Shown here: positions 32,715 through 41,989 of the stretch, piece after piece | Numbering within the stretch: position 1 is the first letter of the stretch | Layout: each line of letters begins with the position of its first letter | From: Oceanicola sp. D3 | GTDB lineage: Bacteria > Pseudomonadota > Alphaproteobacteria > Rhodobacterales > Rhodobacteraceae | DNA length: 64,000 bases | NCBI RefSeq assembly: GCF_006351965.1 | Contig: NZ_CP040932.1 | Location: forward strand, 3,844,001-3,908,000 | Direction: 5' to 3' | The notes under the pieces: generated by a model | Database searches by the model: none | Seen by the model: the letters and a program-made list of their open reading frames with translations, nothing else | Told to the model about the DNA's origin: nothing | Made by a program: the position numbers and the translations under genes

Positions 32715-34842
32715 CACCCGCGCGGCCGTACTGGCGCTCACGTTCACCACCGCTATCGTGCCGCCGAAGACGGCGACTGCCGCCCCGGTGGCGGCGTTTT
32801 TCTCGGGTGTGGTGGCTGCCATCTCCGGTGCCGGCTTCTTCTCTGGAGCCTACCTGAGCGGCGCTTACTTCCTGGGCTACAGCGCAACGACGGCGATCGC
32901 GGGTTCCCTGGTCGGACGTGTCCTCCTGTCGGTCGGGTTGAACTATCTGGTCACCGCCTTGACCCGGCCAAACTTCGAGGCCCCCCGTCCCTCGGCTCGC
33001 ATGGCCAACTATGCGCAGCCGGTGGTCTATGCGGAGTGGTGCTTTGGGCGGGTGCGCAAGGGCGGGCCGCTTGGCTTCACCGGCGCGGCCAAGAACGATG
33101 ATATCGTGACCGGCCGAAGTGGCTGGAAGCGCCATTATAGCCCGATCCTCGCGGCGCACCCGATTTCCGGCATCGTTCAGCATTACCTCGACGAACGTTT
33201 GGTCGAAGTTGATGCGGATGGCACCGTAACTACGGAGCCGATGGACGGCTATTATCGGATCCGGCCCTTCTATGGCGCGAGCGACCAAGTCGCCGATGCC
33301 GAACTGGTGAATGCCTTCGACGAAATCACTTCAGCCCACGACTTCAAGGGGCTTTCCGGTGCGCACATCTGGGCCCGGCGGCCGCCGGCGGAAGACTTCA
33401 CCGAGATCTACCCTAATGGCCGCGAGGGGGCATACACGCCTGTTTTTGACGGCCACAGCCAGATCTATGATCCCCGCGACGACACCACGGGATTCACCCG
33501 AAACGCCGCGCTAATCCTTGCTTACTGGCTGGGAGAGCTGATGGGGCAACCCCTCTTCGACGGGATCGCCGATGAAGCCGACGTCTGCGATCAGATCGTC
33601 ACTGACCGCGATGGAGAGACCCAGCCGCGCTGGCGCATCGACGGTACGATCAGTGATGACATGGACTTTGAGGCGCAGCGCGCCCAGCTGGCCGCGGCAT
33701 GCGATGCCTTCATCTTCGAGGGGCCGGACGGCAAGGTCGGCTTCCGGGTCGGGCGATACATTGAGCCGACCGTCACGCTCACCGACGCCGATTTTCTGAG
33801 CCTTGAGCTCACGGAGACGCGCTATGGCTCCGACACGCCCTCCGCCGTGGCTGGCATCTACATCTCGCCCGACAACGCCTGGCGCGAGGCTCCCTCGGGC
33901 GAATACGTGATCGACAACACCATCCGACGCAACGTGGAGCAGCCCGAACTGCTCATGGTGTCATCTCACAATCAGGCCTCCCGTCTCAACAAGCGGATCG
34001 GTCGGATGAAGCATGCCAAGTACCGGCTATCCGGATCGCTGAACCTAGTTGGCTACCGGGTGGTGGGGCAGCGCTTTGTCCGCGTTCAGCTCGCGGCCCT
34101 GGGCATCGACGAGGTCTTTGAGGTCGGGGAGCTTTGGCGGAACGCGAACCACACCTTTGACCTTTCGGCGGTGTCCGTCGAGGAGGATGATTTTGCCTTT
34201 GACGCGGCACAGGAGGAGCCTGAGCCCCCCGAGTTTGGCGATGTGGCCCCGGCGCCTGCCGAAGATGAGCCCAGCGGGCTGGCAGCGACGGTGATCAGCG
34301 GTGTCGGCATCCAGTACACCTGGGTGCCGGGTGAAGAGGTTTCTGGCGCGCGGCTCCGCATCCGAAAGAAGGGCGACACCGAATGGCAGTTCTTCAAGGT
34401 CGACAATGGCCAGACCGTCTTTGTCTTCACGGCAATCGAGGATGGTGAGATCTACGAGGCGCAGATCCAAGGAACGGGCTTCTTATCCCCGCTCACGGGG
34501 TGGGCGCCGGAACCGCCGCTGGAAATCACAGCGCTCGAAAACACCGAGCCACCTGACGATCTCGTCGACGCAGATGTGACCGCAGGCATCGGTGAGGCCG
34601 TGATCACCTGGCAGGGGGCGAACGATAGCAATCAGCACTCCGTCGACATCTATCGTTCGACCGTGCTGGCCTTCCCCGGCGCTGGCGGGCTGATCGAGCG
34701 TGTGGTCAGCGGCGCAAACATGCCGGTTGAGTACACCGACAGCGGCCTCGCCCCCGACACTTACTACTACTGGATCGAGCCGGTGAACCAATCCGGCATC
34801 GCCGGCACGCGCGAGGGCGCGTTCACGGCCGTCGTGACCTAA
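32704..34842 (+). CDS. Host-specificity protein J-like tail tip
   Basis: A 712-residue tip protein. The N-terminus has hydrophobic segments (AVLALTFTTAIVPP; VAAFFSGVVAAISGAGFFSG). Residues 95-520 form the tip core (VVYAEWCFGRVRKGGPLGFT ...), and two fibronectin type III-like units follow in the last 190 residues (GIQYTWVPGEEVSGARLRIR; AVITWQGANDSNQHSVDIYR). J homologues bind the host receptor. The ATG at 32704 overlaps the previous gene. Confidence 0.8.
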   Translation: MKCSTRAAVLALTFTTAIVPPKTATAAPVAAFFSGVVAAISGAGFFSGAYLSGAYFLGYSATTAIAGSLVGRVLLSVGLNYLVTALTRPNFEAPRPSARMANYAQPVVYAEWCFGRVRKGGPLGFTGAAKNDDIVTGRSGWKRHYSPILAAHPISGIVQHYLDERLVEVDADGTVTTEPMDGYYRIRPFYGASDQVADAELVNAFDEITSAHDFKGLSGAHIWARRPPAEDFTEIYPNGREGAYTPVFDGHSQIYDPRDDTTGFTRNAALILAYWLGELMGQPLFDGIADEADVCDQIVTDRDGETQPRWRIDGTISDDMDFEAQRAQLAAACDAFIFEGPDGKVGFRVGRYIEPTVTLTDADFLSLELTETRYGSDTPSAVAGIYISPDNAWREAPSGEYVIDNTIRRNVEQPELLMVSSHNQASRLNKRIGRMKHAKYRLSGSLNLVGYRVVGQRFVRVQLAALGIDEVFEVGELWRNANHTFDLSAVSVEEDDFAFDAAQEEPEPPEFGDVAPAPAEDEPSGLAATVISGVGIQYTWVPGEEVSGARLRIRKKGDTEWQFFKVDNGQTVFVFTAIEDGEIYEAQIQGTGFLSPLTGWAPEPPLEITALENTEPPDDLVDADVTAGIGEAVITWQGANDSNQHSVDIYRSTVLAFPGAGGLIERVVSGANMPVEYTDSGLAPDTYYYWIEPVNQSGIAGTREGAFTAVVT

Positions 34843-34858
34843 GCAGGAGAGCACACTC

Positions 34859-37186
34859 ATGGATCTTACTAAATCGCCGCGGGCAGTCTTCCGGGGCAGC
34901 CCTGTTTCGTTTGCGCATCAACCGGTGCCGTCAGAGATCGAGACGCTCCTCGACGAGATGATCGCGGGGCTGCCTTCGGGATCAATCTCCGAGATGTTGG
35001 AGGATGAGAACCTGCGGGATGGACAAGCGCGGGTGGTTAATGGCGAGTCTTTCTTGATCGATACGTCTTCGCCTTACACGGCGAACGGGGACACGGTTCT
35101 GGATCTCGATGGGATCAGTGGGCAGGCGATCTCGAAGCGAACTCTGCACGACACCACGGCCATAATGCTGGCTGACACTCGGACGGAAGAGGAGCTTCCT
35201 GAGGGCATGTTGCAGGTCGCGCGAGACGGTGTTGTCGTTGAGACGGCGGATCAGGCCGCGACCGACGACTACGTTGAGAACTCCGGCGGCTTGAAGGTCA
35301 CGCTCGCCCGCTCCCCCTTCAAGGTCGATGGCAGCGATAGTGCTGGATACCTGCGCATGATCTCCAATGCGCGGATGGGTGAGCAGGTCAAATTTATGGA
35401 TCTCCTTAGCAAAGCCGACGCCCAGGCGATGCTGGCGGAGGAAAACACTGACGACCAACTCGCACTTCTAAACAACGTCTTAACCGATGACAGGTTTAAC
35501 AATCTCTTGCTTGCAGGGAAGCTCCATATCAGCGGCAGGGTCAGCACCAATGGCGCGAGGGTGATGGGGTCCGACAGGCGGCGCACGACGATCTGGGGAA
35601 CGGCGGCGGCTTCTAGCGTTCGTCTTGAGGGGCAAGGCTCGCACATCGGAAACCTGACTATTTCCGACGATTACGACGCCGATGTGCTTTTCGAGGTAGG
35701 CCAAGGGACGCAAGGGGGCGTGAGTAATGACCTGACGTTTGAAGATTTGTTTATCTATGGCGGCAAGAAACGAACCGCCTTGATCCGCGAATACGCAAAC
35801 TGGACAGGCCGGGGCTTTACAGCGAAGCAGGCGGGTGGCCGAACCTACGACACGGGACTTTCAAATAACGGCACAATTCAGGACGCGGGGGGCATTTCGC
35901 TTGAGGTTCGTTCAGTCGGGTCGATGTATGATTTTGCTATCACCGGCGCAACAGGGACAAGCCTTCTATTTGCCTTCTATGAGGCCGGAACGGCGTGGGA
36001 GGAAAATAGATGCGTGTTCAGCCTCGGTCGAGTTCACACCGGCTATCGCGAATTGTTGCGTGCGGTCAATTACGACGAAGACGAGATCATGGACATAATC
36101 CTGTCGAACATCCTTTGGGAAAATCCGGGCATCACCAGCAATCCGGGTGTCAACAACCCGAACCTTGAGGAAGCGATAGTGGCGCAGGGGCCGGGCATCC
36201 GGCTCACCATTGAAAACCCCCGCAAAATGACATTGCGCCGGGCGACAAGTGCGGTTTGCGCGGTGGATGGTGCAAAGGTCTATGTAAAGAACCCCGGGCT
36301 TGTAGGAGCGCAGTTGCTGGGCAGCTCGGCTAAAGCCAAGCTGATGAACTCCCGCGCCGCAGATGTGACGGCATTTACTACTGGGTTGGAGGTGAACCAT
36401 GCAGGCTATCTCGTCAGTGATGGTGGCTCCATCTATGCCCCGGTTCCGACTGAGGTTCCGTTTACAACGACCGCTTCGCGCGATGCTGGCCAGTGGTATG
36501 AGGTGACGGATGACCAAGGCCCTGGAAGCCTAGTTTGGAGCAACGCCCCCCGTGTCGCATCGGACGGTGTTACCGACGACTTTTCGGCATTCGAGGGCTT
36601 GGCAGAAATCGAAGGATTGACCGGAAAGGTCGGCGCGGTATTTGAAAATCGCCGTCTTGTTGAATCTCTAGTTGACGGGAGCAGCACGGCTGGTTTGTCA
36701 AAAAATCCGGGCGGCTCGGCTCTGGCTGTTACCACCACGGCGGGCGAATTTGCCTCGGGGACCGGCGCTATCGAAGTTGATACTGCCGCCACATCCACCC
36801 CGGCCAATGTCAGCGGGAGTTTCACTGTCACGGAGGATATGGTTGGGCGCACATATCAAATTGTCTCCGTTGGTGCATACAAACAGCAGGGAGGCACCTT
36901 TGGAAGCGCCGGTTCCGTGCGGTCGTTTATCGACGTTGTTGATGGCACAGGAAGCGCATTTCCTACATCGGGGGCGAGCGGAACCACGGACATTGAAGAC
37001 GCGCCCGGTGACGGTAACATGACGGCTTTCTATCGTTGGGCGCACACCTTTCGAGTTCTGTCTGCCGGAACGCTTACGTGGCGAGTGCGCTATGACACCA
37101 ACAACGTCAGCCGCGACGATCATTTTCACTTGGACCGGGTTGATCTGTTTGAAGTGCTCTCAGATGATGCCGGTTTTTCGGTGTGA
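34859..37186 (+). CDS. Tail fibre / spike with beta-helix-like region
   Basis: A 775-residue protein. The N-terminal 60 residues likely attach to the tip; the middle is a series of strands with Asn/Gly turns (SISGRVSTNGARVMGSDRR, GISLEVRSVGSMYDFAITGA) like a right-handed beta-helix spike; the C-terminus is a jelly-roll-like carbohydrate-binding part (TLTWRVRYDTNNVSRDDHF). GC is lower than in the preceding genes, hinting at recent exchange, which is common for host-range genes. A good ribosome-binding site precedes the ATG. Confidence 0.72.
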   Translation: MDLTKSPRAVFRGSPVSFAHQPVPSEIETLLDEMIAGLPSGSISEMLEDENLRDGQARVVNGESFLIDTSSPYTANGDTVLDLDGISGQAISKRTLHDTTAIMLADTRTEEELPEGMLQVARDGVVVETADQAATDDYVENSGGLKVTLARSPFKVDGSDSAGYLRMISNARMGEQVKFMDLLSKADAQAMLAEENTDDQLALLNNVLTDDRFNNLLLAGKLHISGRVSTNGARVMGSDRRRTTIWGTAAASSVRLEGQGSHIGNLTISDDYDADVLFEVGQGTQGGVSNDLTFEDLFIYGGKKRTALIREYANWTGRGFTAKQAGGRTYDTGLSNNGTIQDAGGISLEVRSVGSMYDFAITGATGTSLLFAFYEAGTAWEENRCVFSLGRVHTGYRELLRAVNYDEDEIMDIILSNILWENPGITSNPGVNNPNLEEAIVAQGPGIRLTIENPRKMTLRRATSAVCAVDGAKVYVKNPGLVGAQLLGSSAKAKLMNSRAADVTAFTTGLEVNHAGYLVSDGGSIYAPVPTEVPFTTTASRDAGQWYEVTDDQGPGSLVWSNAPRVASDGVTDDFSAFEGLAEIEGLTGKVGAVFENRRLVESLVDGSSTAGLSKNPGGSALAVTTTAGEFASGTGAIEVDTAATSTPANVSGSFTVTEDMVGRTYQIVSVGAYKQQGGTFGSAGSVRSFIDVVDGTGSAFPTSGASGTTDIEDAPGDGNMTAFYRWAHTFRVLSAGTLTWRVRYDTNNVSRDDHFHLDRVDLFEVLSDDAGFSV

Positions 37187-37638
37187 TGCCCCGCCGCCTC
37201 GCCTTCGCCATCATCGAACAGGGTCGTGCCACCGAGTGGCTCACCTCGGCCGTGCTCCTAGGCTTCGCTCTGACGCTCGCCCTTCCCGGCGACACCTTCG
37301 CTGGCTCAGGATACGCTGGTTTTCGCAATCTCAACTTTGATGAGGCGATGATCTCGACGTCGTTGGCTCTCCTGGCCTCGTCGCGCATCGCTGCGCTTTA
37401 CATCAACGGTAACTGGCGGCGCTCGCCGATGGTTCGGGCTGTGGGAGCCACGGTTGGCGCTACGATCTTCGCCATGCTCGCCGTCACCTTCGGCTGGCAA
37501 TGGATCACCGCTGGTGGGCCGTTTCAGCAGAGCATTGCGCTAGGCACTGGTACAGCAACCTACGGCCTGCTCGCCCTCTTCGATCTACTTGCAGCATACC
37601 GGAGCGGTGCAGATGCCAGCATTTCTCGGCCTGTCTGA
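37186..37638 (+). CDS. Phage membrane protein (holin candidate)
   Basis: A 150-residue protein with about four hydrophobic segments (WLTSAVLLGFALTLALPG; ALLASSRIAALYI; AVGATVGATIFAMLAV; LGTGTATYGLLALFDLLAAY). Its place just before the endolysin makes it a holin or superinfection-exclusion candidate. The ATG at 37186 overlaps the fibre gene's stop (TGATG). Confidence 0.6.
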   Translation: MPRRLAFAIIEQGRATEWLTSAVLLGFALTLALPGDTFAGSGYAGFRNLNFDEAMISTSLALLASSRIAALYINGNWRRSPMVRAVGATVGATIFAMLAVTFGWQWITAGGPFQQSIALGTGTATYGLLALFDLLAAYRSGADASISRPV

Positions 37639-37924
37639 GCAGGATTTCATGGTGCTGATGACCGGAGCTGGCACCTTGATCGGAGCCGGGATGGCGGCGG
37701 TGATCGGTGCCAGGAAGGGCAAGCCCACTTCCGCCGCCGTTGCCGGCGCCATCGAGGCGGCGAACTGTCGCGCCGGTGACATTACTCCCCAGGTCGTCGC
37801 CTTGCGCGAGGACATGACGCGCCTCGCCAAGCACCTCCGCGACCTTGAGGACGAAAGCCGCGCGCGCGACGAGAGAACCCTCGAATACCTCGTGCGGCTC
37901 GAGGACCGCACCCGCCCCCGTTAA
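37613..37924 (+). CDS. Small membrane protein, holin or accessory lysis factor
   Basis: A 103-residue protein with a single membrane span (FMVLMTGAGTLIGAGMAAVI) and a basic, helical C-terminal part (MTRLAKHLRDLEDESRARDE). It starts inside the previous gene, with GGAG eight bases upstream. Pattern N-out/C-in pinholin or a coiled accessory protein; both are possible. Confidence 0.6.
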   Translation: MPAFLGLSEQDFMVLMTGAGTLIGAGMAAVIGARKGKPTSAAVAGAIEAANCRAGDITPQVVALREDMTRLAKHLRDLEDESRARDERTLEYLVRLEDRTRPR

Positions 37925-37939
37925 CCGAAAGGACTGAAG

Positions 37940-38899
37940 ATGAAATACAACGCTCTGCTGCTTGAGGCAGCCGGGCGCCATGTCGGCTTGTCCGAATGGC
38001 CCGGCACCAAGCATAACCCCGAAGTCATCGCCTTCTTCGAGGCCTCCGGCCATGGCAACGTGCGCGACGATGAAACACCTTGGTGCGCGGCCTTCGTTGG
38101 TGCCGTGCTCGCTGAGATTGGCCTCACAGGCACCGGCAAGCTCAACGCCCGCTCCTACCTCGACTGGGGCGAGAAGGTGGAGTTCTCCGCTGCGCGCCCG
38201 GGGGACGTCGTGGTGCTGTGGCGTGGCTCGCCCGATGGCTGGCAGGGGCACGTCGCCTTTCTGGTCGGCTTCAACGGCGACAAGGTGATCCTGCGCGGCG
38301 GCAACCAGGGCAACAAGGTCAGCGACCAGCGCTACCCGGTGAGCCGGATCCTCGGCATTCGGCGTGCCGATGCCGCGCAGGCCGAGATGGGCCGCCCAAC
38401 TCTTCGCGAGGGCGCGCGGGGGGCCTTTGTGCTCGATCTGCAAGACCAGCTTCGCAGCCTGCGCTACTTCGCCGGCCAGCGGGATGGGGTCTTCGGCCCC
38501 CGCACGGGCGCTGCGGTGCGCGACTTCCAGAACGAGGCGGGGTTGTCGGTCGACGGGATCGTGGGCCAGCGCACCTGGGCGGCGCTCGAAAAGGCCCCGC
38601 AGCGCCCAGAGCGGCAGCTGACCGCATCCGAGCTGCGCACCCGTGGATCCTCGACCATCAAGGCCGCCGATACCGGCAAGGTCGTCGTGGCGGCCGGCGC
38701 GGCGATCCCGGTGATCGATGCGGCCACCGAGGCTGCCGATAAGGCGCAGGGCCTCCTGCCGACCCTCACTGCAATGGTGACCGACCACTGGCCCGCGCTG
38801 CTCGTGCTGGGGCTGGGCGTCGTCGGCTACGTGCTCTGGCGTCAGGTCACCGCCGCTCGTGTCGAGGATGCCCGCTCCGGCGCGCATCTGGGGCGCTGA
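37940..38899 (+). CDS. Endolysin: CHAP-like peptidase, peptidoglycan-binding domain, C-terminal membrane span
   Basis: A 319-residue lysis enzyme. The TIGR02594-type peptidase domain (1-145) has Cys49 in TPWCAAFVG and His104 in GHVAF. A PG_binding_1 domain follows at 155-217 (LREGARGAFVLDLQDQL ... DFQNEAG). After a linker, residues 284-300 form a hydrophobic helix (PALLVLGLGVVGYVLW) with a short basic end. This C-terminal span is unusual: it would anchor the enzyme in the inner membrane, perhaps holding it until the holin acts. Confidence 0.85.
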   Translation: MKYNALLLEAAGRHVGLSEWPGTKHNPEVIAFFEASGHGNVRDDETPWCAAFVGAVLAEIGLTGTGKLNARSYLDWGEKVEFSAARPGDVVVLWRGSPDGWQGHVAFLVGFNGDKVILRGGNQGNKVSDQRYPVSRILGIRRADAAQAEMGRPTLREGARGAFVLDLQDQLRSLRYFAGQRDGVFGPRTGAAVRDFQNEAGLSVDGIVGQRTWAALEKAPQRPERQLTASELRTRGSSTIKAADTGKVVVAAGAAIPVIDAATEAADKAQGLLPTLTAMVTDHWPALLVLGLGVVGYVLWRQVTAARVEDARSGAHLGR

Positions 38900-38900
38900 G

Positions 38901-39134
38901 GTGGGCCTATTCGTCTGGCTGCAGGGTTCCGCCCTCGGCCGCACACTCATCGCAGCCGGCGGGCTCCTCCTCGCCGGCCTGCTGTTCTTCAATCTCGCCG
39001 CCCGCAGCGGCGCGCGCAAAGAGAGGGAGAGAGCCCGTGAGGCCGACATTCGCAACGCTGAAAACATTCGCCGCCGCGTCGATGCTGCTGGCGCTCGCCG
39101 CGTGCGACCCGAAGACATCCTCTACCGCGACTGA
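38901..39134 (+). CDS. Inner-membrane spanin (Rz-like)
   Basis: A 77-residue protein starting with GTG one base after the endolysin stop. One membrane helix (LIAAGGLLLAGLLFFNLAAR) followed by a charged periplasmic coil (READIRNAENIRRRVDAAG). The outer spanin begins inside this gene in another frame, the classical Rz/Rz1 layout. Confidence 0.75.
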   Translation: MGLFVWLQGSALGRTLIAAGGLLLAGLLFFNLAARSGARKERERAREADIRNAENIRRRVDAAGARRVRPEDILYRD

Positions 39135-39264
39135 GCGTGCCCTCTGTGAAGCCTGGGCCCGTTCGCTCTTTCTGCCCTCCCGGCAGGACACCCAACGCAC
39201 CGCTGAGGGCCTGACGGCTGCTCGCAAGCAGTTCGAGGCGGCTTGCCTGGGCAACGAAAGTTAG
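39037..39264 (+). CDS. Outer-membrane spanin lipoprotein (Rz1-like)
   Basis: A 75-residue lipoprotein: signal peptide with lipobox LALAAC (Cys23). Starts GTG at 39037 inside the inner spanin gene and continues 130 bases past it. The mature part has two Cys. With the inner spanin it would fuse the membranes at the end of lysis. Last recognisable phage gene. Confidence 0.75.
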   Translation: MRPTFATLKTFAAASMLLALAACDPKTSSTATERALCEAWARSLFLPSRQDTQRTAEGLTAARKQFEAACLGNES

Positions 39265-39392
39265 TGCGAAGGGCCGACCTTTGGCATCCCTGTGACGGCG
39301 TTCCAACTACCCGCCGGATGACCGTTACGCGGGACTTTGCTGCCGTTAGGTCTTCGCCGTCTAAGGTCGGCTTTGACCCAAGCATTGTCGAG

Positions 39393-41207
39393 TCAATTCA
39401 TTCGAGCTCCAATAATTGCGAGGAGATAACGCTCGGCGACGCCGCGCATCTCAATTATTTCGCCAGGAGCGTTTGACGCATCTCGCAGCACTACCTTTGT
39501 CACTTCAGTAGGACTAACAGCACCGGCCACTTTTTCAGCGAGAACCTCTAGGTCTCCTGCGAAAGCCGCTTCGAGAAACTGTTGTGCCGCGACCTCTTGA
39601 GCTGTCAGTTCCGAGCTGGTCGGAGGTTCGCTAGGAATGCCAAGGTTCTCCAGTTTGCTGAGCGCCTCGCGGGCCGCTGCAACGTCGTAGCGGTCGTCAG
39701 GCGATGCACCTGCCAGTTGCTCTTCGAACGAGCGAACCCGCTTATACGCGGTCTCTGCCGCTTTGAAGACCCGAACACCCAGACCAATTTGCTTCAGGAA
39801 GTTCCGAAGTAGAGCGTTGTCATTCGATTGAGAGGCTTCGATTTCGGCTTGGAAGCGGGCTTGTCCAGCCGCGATTTGGCGATCCGCCGCCATCGCTGCC
39901 TCAACCAGTTGCCGCCGCAAAATGGCATCCTCTAGTGCCGCTTCCTGGCGACCGATCTCGAAAATGCGGCCATCCCGAGATGACTCTCCGAGTGCAGTTC
40001 CTAGATGCTCGATTTCGGCAAGAAAGCTTTTGTCAAGCTCTTCAGTGACTGCAAGCGTGGCGTATTGTTCCAAATTCCTCTGCGTTTCCGACATCGCGGC
40101 CAGCAAGTTGTCGCGGTATTCGACAAGAATTGCATATCGAGTCGTTGCAAGATTGGCTTGTTCTAGCAGAGTGTTCAGATTTGCGACCCGCTTAGATCTT
40201 TCATCATGAACTACATTGAATCTAACAAACCCATCGGGGGCTTGTGGATGTGTTTCAACAAAGTCAATGCGTCGCCCTTCTACCGCAACAGAGGTGCTAA
40301 CTGGATAAAGTGATCCACGAGCACCCTCAGAAGTTTTAGCAGAGAACGTTGTGCCGCAGGTAGCAAAGGAGTGCTGACCGACTGAGTCGCCCACCTGCTG
40401 AGTGGCGGAAAACGTTTCATAAAGAGGGAAGGGAGATAGCATTTCTAAGAGATAGAGACCTCTATCAGCATCAAGCTCAGTTTGGGTTACGTGGACACAC
40501 GAAACAAATAGAGCCTGTGAAGACCACGAGATTCGGAACGATGCGGGATAGAAAACAAGGGGTCCAGAAGCAGTCCAATCGCTCAAATTGGTATCAGCCT
40601 CTACTGCTGATCTCGCCGACATAAGTTGTGCGTTTGCCTCGGCAACCATCGGGTTCAGACTGTTTTCAACGGCCTCATTTAGGCGCTCGAACCGAGCATC
40701 AATGGTGGATTTAATGGCCTCGGAACTGTTGCCCTCCCTTCGCAGGAAGTAGATTTCCATCGCGATTCCGGCCAACACTTCATCCAGCGCGAGGGGAGCT
40801 GTGTCGATGACTTGTATAATGGCCTCTTCCAGACGATCAAACCTTCTCTCAAGGTCTTCCGAATATATTTCATGTGCTCGGTCGAGGCTGAGTTCATCGG
40901 AGCCAATATTGTCAATATAACGCTCATAGGCGGTCAGTTGCCCCTCAGCTACGGCCCGGAGCGCAGAAGTGGCCTTGCGTGCCTCCTGATCGTGCAAAGC
41001 TTCACGAAGTGTAGCAGGGATGTTTGAAACATCCTGATGGACGGCCAGCAGAACTTTCTCTGCCTCGCCCATTCGGGCATTCATAGAGATAACGCCACGA
41101 TAGGTTTCGAAGATTGCCACCCTACTAGGGTCGGCACTGCTCTCCATGGTCGCCAGCAACGCTAACCCAGACTTGGAAATAGTTCCCAAAGCGGTCAGAA
41201 AATCCAT
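39393..41207 (-). CDS. Large coiled-coil protein of unknown function at the prophage edge
   Basis: A 604-residue gene on the opposite strand to all late genes, with lower GC and different codon use. Residues 1-60 include a hydrophobic start (MDFLTALGTISKSGLALLAT) and long Glu-rich helices follow (55-215); a beta-rich middle (220-345, with several Cys) is followed by further coils (345-560). The C-terminus is helical. No transmembrane helix, nuclease, protease or NTPase motif was seen. It sits where prophages carry cargo (morons), so a host-fitness or anti-phage role is possible, but nothing in the sequence proves this. Confidence 0.7.
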   Translation of the reverse strand: MDFLTALGTISKSGLALLATMESSADPSRVAIFETYRGVISMNARMGEAEKVLLAVHQDVSNIPATLREALHDQEARKATSALRAVAEGQLTAYERYIDNIGSDELSLDRAHEIYSEDLERRFDRLEEAIIQVIDTAPLALDEVLAGIAMEIYFLRREGNSSEAIKSTIDARFERLNEAVENSLNPMVAEANAQLMSARSAVEADTNLSDWTASGPLVFYPASFRISWSSQALFVSCVHVTQTELDADRGLYLLEMLSPFPLYETFSATQQVGDSVGQHSFATCGTTFSAKTSEGARGSLYPVSTSVAVEGRRIDFVETHPQAPDGFVRFNVVHDERSKRVANLNTLLEQANLATTRYAILVEYRDNLLAAMSETQRNLEQYATLAVTEELDKSFLAEIEHLGTALGESSRDGRIFEIGRQEAALEDAILRRQLVEAAMAADRQIAAGQARFQAEIEASQSNDNALLRNFLKQIGLGVRVFKAAETAYKRVRSFEEQLAGASPDDRYDVAAAREALSKLENLGIPSEPPTSSELTAQEVAAQQFLEAAFAGDLEVLAEKVAGAVSPTEVTKVVLRDASNAPGEIIEMRGVAERYLLAIIGARMN

Positions 41208-41332
41208 GAAGGCCTCACGAACTTATTTGAAATCATGATTGATATCTGACCGTCGCACACGACGCAGCATCGGTCAATTCGGGCTCGAAGCCGCCATTCT
41301 CAGCTACGCCTCGTCGTGATATTGGTCTCGCC

Positions 41333-41989
41333 ATGTGCAATCTCTACTCCAATAAGATGCCTCACGAGGCAATGCGTCAGTTGTTCGACGTGCCGGTCGC
41401 GCGAACCGACTTGGGCAATATGCCCGCCCTGCCAGCGATATACCCAAAGTACGATGCGCCAATCGTCACGTCCGGTGACGGGCAGCGGTCTTTGATCCGG
41501 GCGCACTGGGGATTCCTAACGCCCAACAAGTCGAAGAAGACGGGCAACTGGCTCAAGCCCCAGGCATGGAACAACACCCGAGATGACAAGATCCGGTCGG
41601 CCTCCTTGTGGAAGGATAGCTTCGTCAACCGCCGCTGCCTGGTCCCTGCCACCGCCTATGCGGAGGCCATAGGGCGAAATCCGGCCATGTACCACTGGTT
41701 CAATGTGGCAGACGCGGCAGGATTTGCCTTTGCGGGGATCTGGCGACATCAGCGCGGCACCCTGGGCGAAACAGAGATCGACGCTATGGTCTTTTCCATC
41801 GTCACGACATCACCGAACAGCTTGGCAGCGCACTATCACACCCGCATGCCGCTGGTTCTCGCGCCCGATGACTATGAGATGTGGTTGAACGGCGATCCTG
41901 ACGAGGCGGTTGAACTGTTGGAAGCATTCCCGGCGGAGCGGATGCAGGTCATAGGCGAAGGTATCGGGATGCGCGAAGAACCTGAATGA
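41333..41989 (+). CDS. SRAP domain protein (YedK/HMCES family)
   Basis: A 218-residue SOS-response associated peptidase-fold protein that crosslinks to abasic sites in single-stranded DNA. The catalytic Cys2 (MCNLYSNKM) is exposed after removal of Met1. Other family residues: RRCLVPATAYAEA with the Glu, and AAHYHTRMPLVL with the His. The Asn/Arg motif is WNNTRDDK rather than the more usual NARxE. It is probably a host gene beside the prophage, as it is common in this order. It overlaps the zinc-ribbon gene (ATGA). Confidence 0.9.
   Translation: MCNLYSNKMPHEAMRQLFDVPVARTDLGNMPALPAIYPKYDAPIVTSGDGQRSLIRAHWGFLTPNKSKKTGNWLKPQAWNNTRDDKIRSASLWKDSFVNRRCLVPATAYAEAIGRNPAMYHWFNVADAAGFAFAGIWRHQRGTLGETEIDAMVFSIVTTSPNSLAAHYHTRMPLVLAPDDYEMWLNGDPDEAVELLEAFPAERMQVIGEGIGMREEPE

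Larger units (their letters stand above)
6921..41300. mobile_element. Siphovirus-type prophage inserted at tRNA-Met
   Basis: From the 3' half of tRNA-Met rightward there is a complete temperate phage order: integrase, leftward early genes, repressor with operators, rightward early genes, terminator, terminase, head, tail, lysis. The left edge is firm. The right edge is not: no second copy of the tRNA-Met 3' end is visible. The last recognisable phage gene is the outer spanin (ends 39264). The coiled-coil gene at 39393-41207 may be prophage cargo, and the SRAP gene from 41333 looks like host. All the structural genes look intact, so the phage may be inducible. No replicative polymerase or helicase gene was recognised. 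Confidence 0.85.

Noticed and set aside
18157-39264. Gene transfer agent cluster
   Set aside because: Tail-tip genes resemble those of GTAs, but a cos-type gpA terminase, an integrase at a tRNA, repressor with operators and lysis genes define a prophage.
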